From NCBI GenBank assembly GCA_000818945.1, contig KN805377.1, positions 742,909-806,908 on the forward strand: a stretch of DNA of 64,000 bases, in the 5' to 3' direction. The notes beneath the pieces are model-generated. The model made no database searches, was not told the DNA's origin, and saw nothing but the letters and a program-made list of their open reading frames with translations. Both the position numbers and the translations under genes were made by a program. Shown here one piece after another: positions 1-9,578 of the stretch; positions within the stretch are counted from its first letter, which is position 1, and each line of letters begins with the position of its first letter. This stretch comes from Schizochytrium sp. CCTCC M209059 (taxonomy: Eukaryota; Sar; Bigyra; Thraustochytrida; Thraustochytriidae).

Positions 1-1713
1 TGTTTTGTTTTCCTTTGTCCTGGACTCGCACGTGCCGCCCCCGCGCGTGCACACCTCGGGCCGAATCGGGGGCCCGCCGGGCACCTCTTTCCCTTTTTCG
101 AGGGCCTGCACGTGCCGCGCGAGGCCTCGGCGCCGATGCCTGCGCGGCCGGCGCTGCAGCTGGCTGCTGCCGCGCGAGGCCCCGGCGCGAGGGGCGCGGC
201 GCGGCGCGGCGCGGGCGCAGGCGAAGCCGCAGCCGCGAGCGGTAGGCGCAGCCGCGGCCGTAGCCGGGCGGTGGAAGGGGAGGAAGGGGGGAGTGCACAA
301 GCGGCTTTTTTCTGCGGCCTTGAATACTAACACAACAAGCAGCAGCCTCCGGGAGAAAGTGGACCAACCAAGGTATGAAATCATCCGACTCTTGTTGAGC
401 ACACAGACAGATAGGCCTAGCTAGGCCTGGGCCCCGACCACGATCTTCGTCATGATTATCAGGATGATCTTGCCCGCGCCGCGACGCTTGAGATCACGCG
501 CGAGGCTCGCTCTGGACCGTGTCGCGGAGATCTTGCGTGTCTGCGCCCGAATGCGAGGAGCAGGATGGGGAGATGTGGAACGAATGCTTGGCGGGATGGA
601 TAAGCGCACCTCGAAGGACCCCGGGATGGAGGCGAGCGTGACCTTCCTGAAGACGATATGACTGTTTAGGCTCGTAAGCGTATCCTTGGCTCGTAAGCGA
701 ATCGCGTTATCGCTCGCTTATCGGCCGGTCGATGATGATGATGGTGGCGATCTTGCAGACCTTCTCCGGGCGAGTGCGTGCCCGAAAAAACCAAAAGGCA
801 ACTCGGGCAAGTATGGGTCGAGCTGCCAGCTGCAGAGCGGAATCAGAGATCGAACCCGCCGCGCTCGACTTGGCACATGGCACGCAAGCTAGGCGGGCGC
901 AGTAGCTGCATCTGCACTTTTTGCGAATGGTGCAAGGAGAGGTCCGGGTACATTGGGGGGGCGCAAGGCCTCGCACGAGGGCATCGGCGGCGGCGCGGAT
1001 CTTGGCGCAGGTGCGGCTGCGGCTGTGGAGCGGCCGCGGACGCTCACCACCGTCGAGACTGTGGCCTCGGCCCGGAAAGGGAAAGGGAGGAATGAGGCGC
1101 GTTTGGTGCTGGCAGGACAGGGAACACTTTTGTGAATGATTAGGTCTGGCATGCTGAGATGAGCTCCAGGACCTCGGGCTTTTTGCAATTTTGCAGGTTA
1201 GGAGTATCATGAACCCGTGAAGACCTTGGATCTTCTTGGAGGACCATGAACGGTCTGATGGGTTTTCCAAATTTTCCAAAATTTGCAAACACTACTACCA
1301 AATTAAGTAGCACCTTCCGCTGGTCCCCTCCGCAAGTATCGGCATTCAAAGACTGACGCAGAAGCGAAGCTACCGTAGCTGACGTGATTCTTCGACGCTT
1401 CGATGCCGGAATCGATCGTGTTCTCGAAGATGAAAACGACCCAAGCACCACAATAGGCCTCTTTCCGCCTGGCGGGCGCGGCCTTGCTTTATTTAGTAAA
1501 TCAACGGCTCTGCGTTTTCTTCTTATTATTTGGTGAGAAGGCTCGTCTGTGAAGGGGACGAGCGCAGGCAGCAATTCGTTCGAGAGCAAGGCGCGGGCGA
1601 GAGCTCGCGCAGGGTCTGTTCGAGCCTGCATTCACGTCTCTTGTTCACGCAGAGTTGCAAAAGAATTGGAACAAATAACAAAGGCAACATTCTCGCATCT
1701 CACCGGGGGGGAA
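1..1713. other. Intergenic region and Rab28 5' leader
   Basis: No gene is supported here. The first 300 bases are strongly GC-rich (CG-rich words). Open frames on both strands between about 700 and 1630 have no recognisable domain, biased composition and no convincing start. A TAGGCCTAGCTAGGCCTGG-type palindrome lies at 412-430. From 1549 the frame of the downstream GTPase is already open, but it lacks an ATG until 1714, so this stretch is read as 5' leader. Confidence 0.6.
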
Positions 1714-2721
1714 ATGGCGGAATCTAAACAGTCGTCGTCTTCTTCTTCTTCGTCATCGTCGTCTTCTTCGTTCACATCAAGGTCCTCCGCGGTCGCGGCT
1801 TTAGAAAGCAAGACGTCAAAGGATGATGACGCCGTCAAGGAACCCTTGCTCGGGCCGGGTCAGCCCATGGGTCCTTCCCTTATTCGACGAGACTCTGCGC
1901 TCGCCCTGGGCCGTCACAGCGCCCTGACGAAACGCCTCAGCGCGGGCAACATGCTCGGACACGTGCAAGGCGCAGGAAATGATCATGCCAGCCCGGTCAC
2001 AGCAAAGAACATCGTCTCGCGCAGTGATGGCGAGGAAAAAGCCTCACTTGACAGCGGAGACGAGGAGGAGCCAACGCAAATGCAATTCAAAGTCATCCTT
2101 TTGGGCGACGGAAGCGTCGGAAAAACATCGACAGCAACACGCTTCACGCAGGGCCACTTCAAACGCACCTACAAGCAGACTATCGGACTCGACTTCTTCA
2201 TCAAACGTCTCGTGCTGCCCGGCGAGATTAATGTGGCTCTGCAAATCTGGGATATCGGCGGCCAATCCATTGGCAGCAAGATGATCTCCAACTACATTTA
2301 TGGCGCCGATGCGATTGTGCTCATGTACGACATCACGAATTACCAGAGCTTTCGTAATCTCGAGGACTGGATGCGTCTCGTGCGCAAAGTCTTCAGCGAA
2401 GGCCCGATGCCGCACGTTGCACTTGTTGCAAACAAGTGTGATCTCGAACACGTGCGAACTGTGACCAAGGAGAAACACAACGATTTTGCAGACGAAAACG
2501 AGTTTTATTCGTATTCGCTGTCGGCCAAGTCTGGGGACAACGTGCGTGGGACCTTTCATCGGCTTGCGGCAGACCTCGCTGGGGTGACTCTGACCAGACC
2601 AGAATTTCAGGTTGCACACCAGGTCGTCAAGGCAGAGATTATCGATCACGAAAAGGACGACCCCGAGGTCAACGCTCCTTCCTATGCGAGCGGGTCCAAG
2701 TCTCACTGCATCATTAGCTAA
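1714..2721 (+). CDS. RAB28: Rab28-like small GTPase with Ser-rich N-terminal extension
   Basis: A 335-residue Ras-superfamily GTPase, closest by eye to Rab28, which in animals and trypanosomes is linked to cilia/BBSome and endosomal trafficking. The G1 loop GDGSVGKTS is near residues 131-139, and the motif YKQTIGLDFF follows it. G3 is the Rab28-type WDIGGQ near 179-184, G4 is NKCD at 240-243, and G5 is SAK at 270-272. The protein ends in CIIS, a CAAX box, so C-terminal prenylation (probably farnesylation) is expected instead of the double-Cys tail of most Rabs. The open frame begins upstream at a GTG; the first in-frame ATG is 1714 with A at -3. About 125 residues precede the G domain, including a run of serines, whereas family members are usually near 220 residues. 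It converges with the F-box gene. Confidence 0.92.
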   Translation: MAESKQSSSSSSSSSSSSSFTSRSSAVAALESKTSKDDDAVKEPLLGPGQPMGPSLIRRDSALALGRHSALTKRLSAGNMLGHVQGAGNDHASPVTAKNIVSRSDGEEKASLDSGDEEEPTQMQFKVILLGDGSVGKTSTATRFTQGHFKRTYKQTIGLDFFIKRLVLPGEINVALQIWDIGGQSIGSKMISNYIYGADAIVLMYDITNYQSFRNLEDWMRLVRKVFSEGPMPHVALVANKCDLEHVRTVTKEKHNDFADENEFYSYSLSAKSGDNVRGTFHRLAADLAGVTLTRPEFQVAHQVVKAEIIDHEKDDPEVNAPSYASGSKSHCIIS

Positions 2722-2999
2722 AGGCCGCAACGGCCCGGCTTTGTCGTTCTTGCAAGGAACGAGCAATGCGAACAAACAAGGAAAGCGAAGCCGAACTTCC
2801 TCCCTCCGCCTCCCTTCCTCTTCGAGAGGTCGGTTCCACACGCACTTTTTGTTGCGCATCGACTGGGAGAGAAAAGGAAAGAAGACGAGACAAGAGAAAA
2901 GAAATGAAAAGGTTGACGCCCTACTTAGCCTAGGCCTACTTCTTGATGGTTAGACTTTCATGATCAGGTTAAATCGTTTGTTTTGTTTACAACTACTTT

Positions 3000-3920
3000 C
3001 TATTGCACAGTGAGATAGGCGGACCACGAGGGATCCACAGAGAGAATAATTGGACCAAATGGATCAGGAAGTCTGCAGACAACGCCTGTACGAACATTCA
3101 CATAAAGCCTATCCTCCGCAACCGGCACGAGCTCGAGAGTTGGATCCTCCTCCGCAGATAGCATCAGCATGCTTCGCGACAGCTTTTCAGTGTAAAAGCC
3201 CATCATCTCCGCCAGCGTATACAGCCGCGGAAATGGCTGTTCACTCGGGTCCACATCGGCGTGATTTTGACCGTCATGGATCATGAGCGACTCGCGTAGC
3301 TCGTGCGGAAGCTCTAGACCAAAACGGGCTTCCGTCGCTTGCACTCCTTCTTCCGAGCAACCTGGATAAAGTGACCACGCAAACCCAGGACTCATGAAAT
3401 TCTTCAAATCGGTCCAGGCCCGCTGGACGCGAGTTCGCGCGCGTAATCGAGCCCCTAGGTCGCTAACAAAGTTATCGAAATCACGATGACGACGATAGCC
3501 TGCCACGCTGTAGCCACGCACCCAAAGGTTTGGTGGACCACGAGCTCCTTCATCTTGCGAGTCTGGTCCTGGTTCATTAAGCATGCCACATAAATCTGAA
3601 CACACAGCACGTAGATGCAAGAAATCATCAATCGGCACCAAAGGCAAGACCAGCTCCCAGACGAGTCGTTTGTCGCTGCGCAAACGGATCGTGCTCCCAG
3701 AGGACGGTGGCGCGGGAGGTTCCTTGGCGTTGACAAGCCGCAAAACACCTTTTGCAGGCACATCTGAAGGCGACGACAACATAGTCTCAACTATTTTGCG
3801 CGCCCCAAGACCAATCTCATCCGTCTCTGCTGCCTTTTCGCGCACAAGGACGAGCAGCTTCGTGGTGGTTGCCTCAGCGTCAGACCTTGGGTCCAGGTCG
3901 CCCTTTTGTTTGCTCGTCAT
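3000..3920 (-). CDS. F-box and SMI1/KNR4 (SUKH) domain protein
   Basis: A 306-residue protein starting at an ATG (3918-3920). Residues about 85-115 (VWELVLPLVPIDDFLHLRAV) look like an F-box helix bundle, the module that docks to Skp1 in SCF ubiquitin ligases. Residues about 185-306 resemble an SMI1/KNR4 (SUKH) fold: a conserved ATEARFGLELP-type helix, then LRESLMIHDGQNH, and a late strand with the hydrophobic/Pro pattern seen in FBXO3. FBXO3 combines F-box, SUKH and ApaG domains; no ApaG domain is seen here. A role as substrate receptor of an SCF complex is inference. It shares a 750-bp divergent intergenic region with the next gene and converges with Rab28. Confidence 0.72.
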   Translation of the reverse strand: MTSKQKGDLDPRSDAEATTTKLLVLVREKAAETDEIGLGARKIVETMLSSPSDVPAKGVLRLVNAKEPPAPPSSGSTIRLRSDKRLVWELVLPLVPIDDFLHLRAVCSDLCGMLNEPGPDSQDEGARGPPNLWVRGYSVAGYRRHRDFDNFVSDLGARLRARTRVQRAWTDLKNFMSPGFAWSLYPGCSEEGVQATEARFGLELPHELRESLMIHDGQNHADVDPSEQPFPRLYTLAEMMGFYTEKLSRSMLMLSAEEDPTLELVPVAEDRLYVNVRTGVVCRLPDPFGPIILSVDPSWSAYLTVQ

Positions 3921-3935
3921 CCCAACTCTGCTTTG

Positions 3936-3988
<53 letters not shown>

Positions 3989-4670
3989 GGTGTGAGTGTT
4001 TGCCCGCGCCGACGCGATCTTTATTTTGCGAGGCCGCGTCCGCTTGCGCGAGAAAAGGAGGGAGAGCCCCTTGGGATCTGTATATCGCGAGCTTGTGCGC
4101 TGCGAGCCCCCGGGGGCGAGTTTCCAGAGAGGGCGGGCAAGATTCTTGCTAGATAGTCCTCTTTTCCCGTGGACAAATACCCTTTTTTGTCCGTTGGCCG
4201 CCAGTCGAGACTCCGTCGCTCAGAGCGACTGTGCCCCGCGATAGGGGCAGAGGCCGTGCGTGGCCATTCCAAGAGTAAGCGAAAACTGAGACTGCAGGGG
4301 GAAGAAGAAGAGGGAGCGCCGCTGGGACCGGACGGTCGCTTTTGATCTGTCTGTTGTATTGATTGATTATTGCTTGCTGTCTGTTTGATAATCTGTCAGT
4401 CTGCTTGCTCGCGTGCTTACTTCCTTGCTTCGGCGAGCTAGCCTTTACATGAGTCGACCCTTTCATGCAATCAGGGTGTGTGCTTGTCTCCTTGCGTGCC
4501 TCCGAGCGTGTGCTCTTGCTTGCTCTCAAGTGCTGCAATAGCCTTGGCTGAGCAGCGAGCGTACGCGGGAGCGCGCGCAGGTGGGGCGCAGAACAACCTA
4601 CCTGACGGCACGCCAGCAGCCGCGCAAGCGTGGAGGCAAGACACGCTGGTCTTAGTGTCAAGGCGAAGCC
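3921..4670. promoter_or_regulatory. Divergent intergenic region between F-box gene and large acidic protein
   Basis: About 750 bp between two divergently oriented starts (3920 on minus, 4671 on plus), so it must hold both 5' leaders and promoters. It contains a GA dinucleotide run next to the minus-strand start and TTGC/TTGA-type simple sequence around 4360-4430. No conserved promoter element can be named. Confidence 0.4.
3946..3987. repeat. (GA)n microsatellite
   Basis: About 21 uninterrupted GA units directly upstream of the F-box gene start, preceded by a short CG alternation. Confidence 0.97.
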
Positions 4671-7600
4671 ATGGCGGCATTGCCAAGCGACACCAAGGTG
4701 TCCTCCCTCGTTGATCCTTCTTCTTCTTCTTCTTCTTCTTCTTCTGAAATTACCTCATCCGCGACTGCTTCTTCGGCTGATGCAAACGCGATGTCCAAGG
4801 GGGTTGAGTTTCAACTTGCAGACACGGCTGAACGCAGAGAGGCGTCAACCAAGAACACAGCAAGCATTTCTCGCCTTGGAGGCACCACCAGCAAAAGGAA
4901 AAAGAAGATGTCTAAAAAAAGGCAGCAGCAAAAGCCGGACAAGCGCCTCTCGCTTCTCCTTGCCCGCGAAATGGCGTGGGATCCCTCTGTGGCTCTCTCT
5001 GATGCTCAGACCGAGGCCTTTGCCCAAGAGGCAAATCTAATCTCGCAAAAGCGACGCTCTGCTGGATCCAAGGGTCAAAGGATGCGCGAGGTCGCCAGTG
5101 CAGGATGCCTGCCAACCCGAAGGACGGTCCAAGTCCCTGCGCTTAAGCGTCCGTCCTCTGCGTTGCGCAAACTTCAAGACGATACGACATCTCGCATCAT
5201 CGAACGAGAAGCTATGATTGAGCATGTACGGGCTCTTGCTCAGCAAAGACCTCTCGACACAGCGCAGCTTTTACCTGCGCTTGCAAGCACGCGCGAACTG
5301 ACGATACTTGTCGCGCAAGATATTCTTGCCTGGCGAGAGGCCAACAGCGGCTTTAACCGCACCTTCCTCTGGCAAGGGCAGAACTACTTGCTCACCATGG
5401 TGTCTGATCTAAACTTTTTGGCCCGAGATCCTCACGTATCACGCACGCTCGGCATTCCTGCTGATCATCTAGAGAACAACCCGCTCATGGCAGCAACGCC
5501 ACTCATTTCCCCGATCAAAAAATCACCTCGAAAGTCGCCATCCAAGAAAACGAATGCTCCAGGGACGAGCGAAGAACTTGGGTCTTCGGAGGAGCAAACG
5601 AGCCCACGCTCTGCAAGGAGTTCTGACGAGCTGAATGTCAATACTTCTTGTGGTGACAACGACAATGCGAACGACGGCGATGACATCAACGATCATGACG
5701 ACAACGACAAACCTGAAGTGGGGTCGCCGACCAGCGCGTCATCTGCCAAAGCGCCGATTCAAGATAATGAGACTGCAACTGCAGCAGCGACAAAGGCGGA
5801 TGACGCCAAGGATCAGACTTTCAAAGACCCCAAACGTCATGAGAATGCGAACTCCAGCTTGAAGAACAATGACCAGGAAAAGAAGGAGAGCAACGCAGAT
5901 GAAGACGAGAAGGGGGAAGAAGAGAAAAAGGAAGAGCTGGCCGGGCCTGCGCGGGAGGTCGCAGACCTTCTTCGTCGGGAGCTGGCGGAAGCCGACCTAC
6001 AATTTGAGGAGCGTAGAATGCGCACACGATCACCAAGCATGGGAATCTTCCAAGAACCAAGCTTTTCAACATCCGCCGATGTCCTTGAACGATGGCGCGC
6101 CACCGCAGAGGAGCAGGTGAAGGAGCTGTCTTCCTCATGGGGACTCGAAAAGTTGTACCCGCGACCGGCCCTCAGGTCCCGTGCAAAGACAAAGAGGTGG
6201 TCAACTGAGGCCATCGCCTCCGACGAAGCAATCGCTTGGACCAAAAAAGATCGAGCATTCGGACGTTCTACGGTCAGCTTGGATCCTGGCAACATTTATC
6301 GAACTCGCGCAATAACGGCAAGCCCATCGCAGAAGAGACGCACAGGCCGCGCTCTGTCCCGTCGGAGGCCACGCAGCACGGCGGCTGGTGCGGTACGAAA
6401 AGGAAAAGGGGCGGGTCTAACTCGTGGCATCCTTCGGACGAGACTCGCGCCTCTGAGCGCCGCAGGGCTCGTGGACATCGTTAACGTTCCCCTTCCGTCC
6501 TATGCATTGTCGGAAGGAAGCATCGGTCTTCTCTCCATGCGGACAACCGAACTTGGTGCGCCATCGCTCCGCTTGGATGTCAAAGAAGTGCAAAGTATTC
6601 TTGAGGAGGACGCACCTTCGAGCGAGGTACGACTTTGTCTCACAGCACTAGTCATTCTTCTCGCCCCTGGTAAAGCTGTTCCTGCGAACATCACGTACAA
6701 GTCTATTCGTGAGACTCTCACCGAAAAGGGGGCCGCGATTGGCGCACGAGGTCTCGTGGACGCAGCCTGTCGGGTAAGCGTGAGCTCGATTCCCAAATTC
6801 AAGGTTCTCGCATTGGCAGACTTTTTGAGCGATGCGCGCTTCCAGCCTGAAAAAGTTCTTGCCCACAATCCAGAGTCTGTTGCCGCTCTCTGCGCACTGG
6901 TGATCAATCTCGTGACGGGGTCTCCGCGAAACCGCCGATGGATAGCACATCATCTCGAAGCCTCACACAAGATGGAAGATGACCAAGCTGATAAGATGGA
7001 ACCCGACACTTCTCCGAAACAACAAGAGCAGCAAGAGAATAAGGGAGGAAGTACGGCGTCTCGGCACTCGGATGGAACTTCAGAGGACGTGAAGAGGGTC
7101 GCGGAAATCGATCCTTCGACAGTCTCTCTCGATGAATGTGTACTTATGACGAACCTTTCGCAGGACAGAGCAGTTTATGCCGTTACCTTTTTTCGTACAA
7201 AAGAACCTGCGCGAAGTCTCCTCGTCAAATGCTACGAGCCCGTGTCTGGACAAGAGGCTGCCTTGGTCATCGCAGCACGGCAGATTCGCCGCGTGTGTGG
7301 TGTGCCAAGGATTTCTGACTGGCAAAACGCGTGCAAGGTGATCAAGGCGCGTCTCGAGGTGTTCACGCAGCCACAGCTGGCAGTGCGTCTGCAGAGCGCC
7401 AGCGAAGACACAGCAGAGCTACGCAAAGTGTACGGGACAGCGCGCGCATATGGCCCTCACAAGTACTCCATTTCAGTGTTTTGCCGGGAAAACGAAGCGG
7501 AAGCCATTCTTTTACGTCTTGCCGGCGCACGAGGCGCCGAAGCTGGCCTCCGTTTTGAGAAATGGGTCACGCGAAAGCGCGTTGCAAGCCTTCTCTATGA

Positions 7601-8779
7601 GCGCAAGCGTCTCGTGGCCCAGGAACCGCTCCATGCGCCCGCCGTTGTGGAACGTATCCTCGACCACCTGCGCGTTACAGATAGAGGGATGTCCTTTGTG
7701 CGGGGTCGTCCGCCTCCCAAACCAGAGATCAAAAATCACCGAAGCGTCATGGAGCAGGACCCGACCAAAATGTCCAAGGAGGAGCTTGCAGAACTGGAAA
7801 AGACAATTCACGAAAAGGAGAAGCTTGTTGTTCCGTCAGGTAAGAGTCCACTCGTCAAGCCGGCAGACTTTGTCCCTCGCTGCGCGCTCGATCCGCCCAA
7901 GCACTCTACACCAAAGTATGAACCGCCGCCCAAGCCCGAGTTCAAGATTCGTAAACGCCGGATTCCAAGGCCGGCCTCGTCTCAGGCGGTTGTGCCCAAG
8001 AGCCACAGCTCGCTCGCTGCACAGCCTTCGCAACGTCCCGCAACGCGAGCACCCCAGCAAAGTAGTGCACCTCGGGTGACAAGCCCGGAGGCCACCCTTC
8101 AAACTCCATCACCTGTGGCGGATCCGCCGCGGCCAAGAGCTGCTGAGCCGGGAGAGTTTGATCGTCACCCGACCCCAAAAGAGCTTCAGGATGACTCGAC
8201 GACCTCTTCGGGGTCGAACTCAGACTATGAGGAATTTGAAGATGACGAAGGGCAAAAGAAGGTGGTTGAGCGCACATCGCGCCAGCACGTCTCTGCAAAT
8301 AAAAACGGCCCACAAGTCGAGGCAGACGATGACGACTCGTACAATTCTGACGCGTACTCTGACGAAGAAGACGACAATGAAGAAAATGGCAAGGGGAGCG
8401 ACGATGGTGGCAGCAAGCAAACCTCAGAGCCGACCCAGAAAGCATATGCGTCCACGTCAAATGCAAAAGACTATGATAAATTTGACAGCGACAGTGAGAG
8501 CGAGGAAGATTACGACGACGACAATGAAGAAAATGGAAAGGGGAGCGACGACGGTGGCAGCAAGCAAACCTCAGAGCCGACCCAGAAAGCATATGCGTCC
8601 ACGTCAAATGCAAAAGACTATGATAAATTTGACAGCGACAGTGAGAGCGAGGAAGATTATGACGACGACAATGAAGAAGATGGAAAGGGGAGTGGCGATG
8701 ATGGCAGCAAGTCAACCTCAGAGCCGACCCAGAAAGCATATGCGTCCACGTCAAATGTTAAAGACCTGGAAAAATTCGA

Positions 8780-8812
<33 letters not shown>

Positions 8813-9182
8813 TGAGAGTGAGGAAGACTACGACGACGACGATGACGACGATGATGATGATGATCGTGGTGATGATCGTGGGAAAAGTAATGCTGGCGAA
8901 ACCAACAAAGTCAAAAACTCTGCAAGAAATGCCAGCGACGCGAAGGCGCCCGGCCCTGAAGACTCAAGTCTTGACATGTCTGACGACGACTTTGAGGATG
9001 ACTCGGACTTTGACGCTGATGCTGCCGCCGCCTCCCCAGGAGCTGACAAGACGCCTGCCGCAGCAGGTGGTCTCACGACCAAGATTCCTTCACTTGACCT
9101 CTCTTCCGACGACGATGATGACTCGTCTTCCTCCGACGAGGAGGACTACGACGACGATTTCCAGTCTCCCAAGTCGCCTTGA
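4671..9182 (+). CDS. Large protein with dynein-stalk-like segment and acidic repeat tail
   Basis: A 1503-residue single-exon protein of unrecognised family; ATG 4671 has a good context (CC before, G after). Residues 1-60 are Ser-rich and 40-140 basic. Around 180-270 is a helical region. Residues about 280-440 are acidic and low in complexity. Residues about 630-750 resemble the microtubule-binding stalk region of dynein heavy chains: a VRLCLTALVILLAPGK helix, a YKSIRETL helix, FLSDARFQPEKV, then an ALCALVINLV helix. No AAA+ ATPase domain is present. Residues about 820-1010 form a further globular region rich in Arg and Leu. The last 300 residues are almost all Asp, Glu, Ser and Lys and contain three 49-residue repeats. 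A microtubule or axoneme role is inferred from the stalk resemblance only. Confidence 0.8.
8373..8813 (+). repeat. Three tandem 147-bp coding repeats
   Basis: Starts at 8373, 8520 and 8667 give a constant 147-bp period, encoding 49-residue acidic units with GKGSDDGGSK and EPTQKAYASTSN cores. Copies 1 and 2 are nearly identical at the DNA level; copy 3 has several substitutions and an expanded SD run after it. The period is a multiple of three, so copy-number change keeps the frame. Confidence 0.95.
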
Positions 9183-9320
9183 ATGAAGATGAACGATATT
9201 CCTCCAATGTGATCCAATGCATGACTTCTACTTGATATGACTCGGAAACGAAATCACCTTGCACCGGCCCCAACCCAAGCCAGCCTTCCCACTCTTTGCG
9301 ACGATACTTTACTCCGCATA

Positions 9321-9357
<37 letters not shown>

Positions 9358-9578
9358 TCAGAAAGATCACCTGGCTACGCGTGCATGGGCCGTGCGAGGA
9401 AGATCTTCTGTCCGTGACCGTATGAAGCCCTCCTCGAGTCGGTCTCGGTCGCAAAGGCAAGCATTTGGCCGCTGCAGCTGCTCTACGTTAGTCATTGGGC
9501 CCCGCAGCGGCGGCGATCGGACGGAGTCCCACCTCTATTGACTATGAGAACGAACACCAACTCGAAGGCGGCGCCAGG
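9183..9578. other. Intergenic region with upstream ATG before the carboxylase
   Basis: Holds the 3' end of the large acidic gene and the 5' leader of the carboxylase gene. A GGCT tetranucleotide run lies in the middle. An ATG at 9544 is out of frame with the carboxylase and opens a reading frame ending at 9750, overlapping the second candidate start at 9747. Nothing else is recognisable. Confidence 0.6.
9320..9357. repeat. (GGCT)n microsatellite
   Basis: About nine perfect tetranucleotide units between two same-strand genes. Confidence 0.97.

Noticed and set aside
845..875. tRNA-like T-arm word (GGGTTCGATC on the minus strand)
   Set aside because: The flanking bases do not pair to make a T stem, and no anticodon or acceptor arm fits.
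707..1631. Two overlapping minus-strand frames of 193 and 163 codons
   Set aside because: No recognisable motif, mixed composition, and no support for a start or splice sites.
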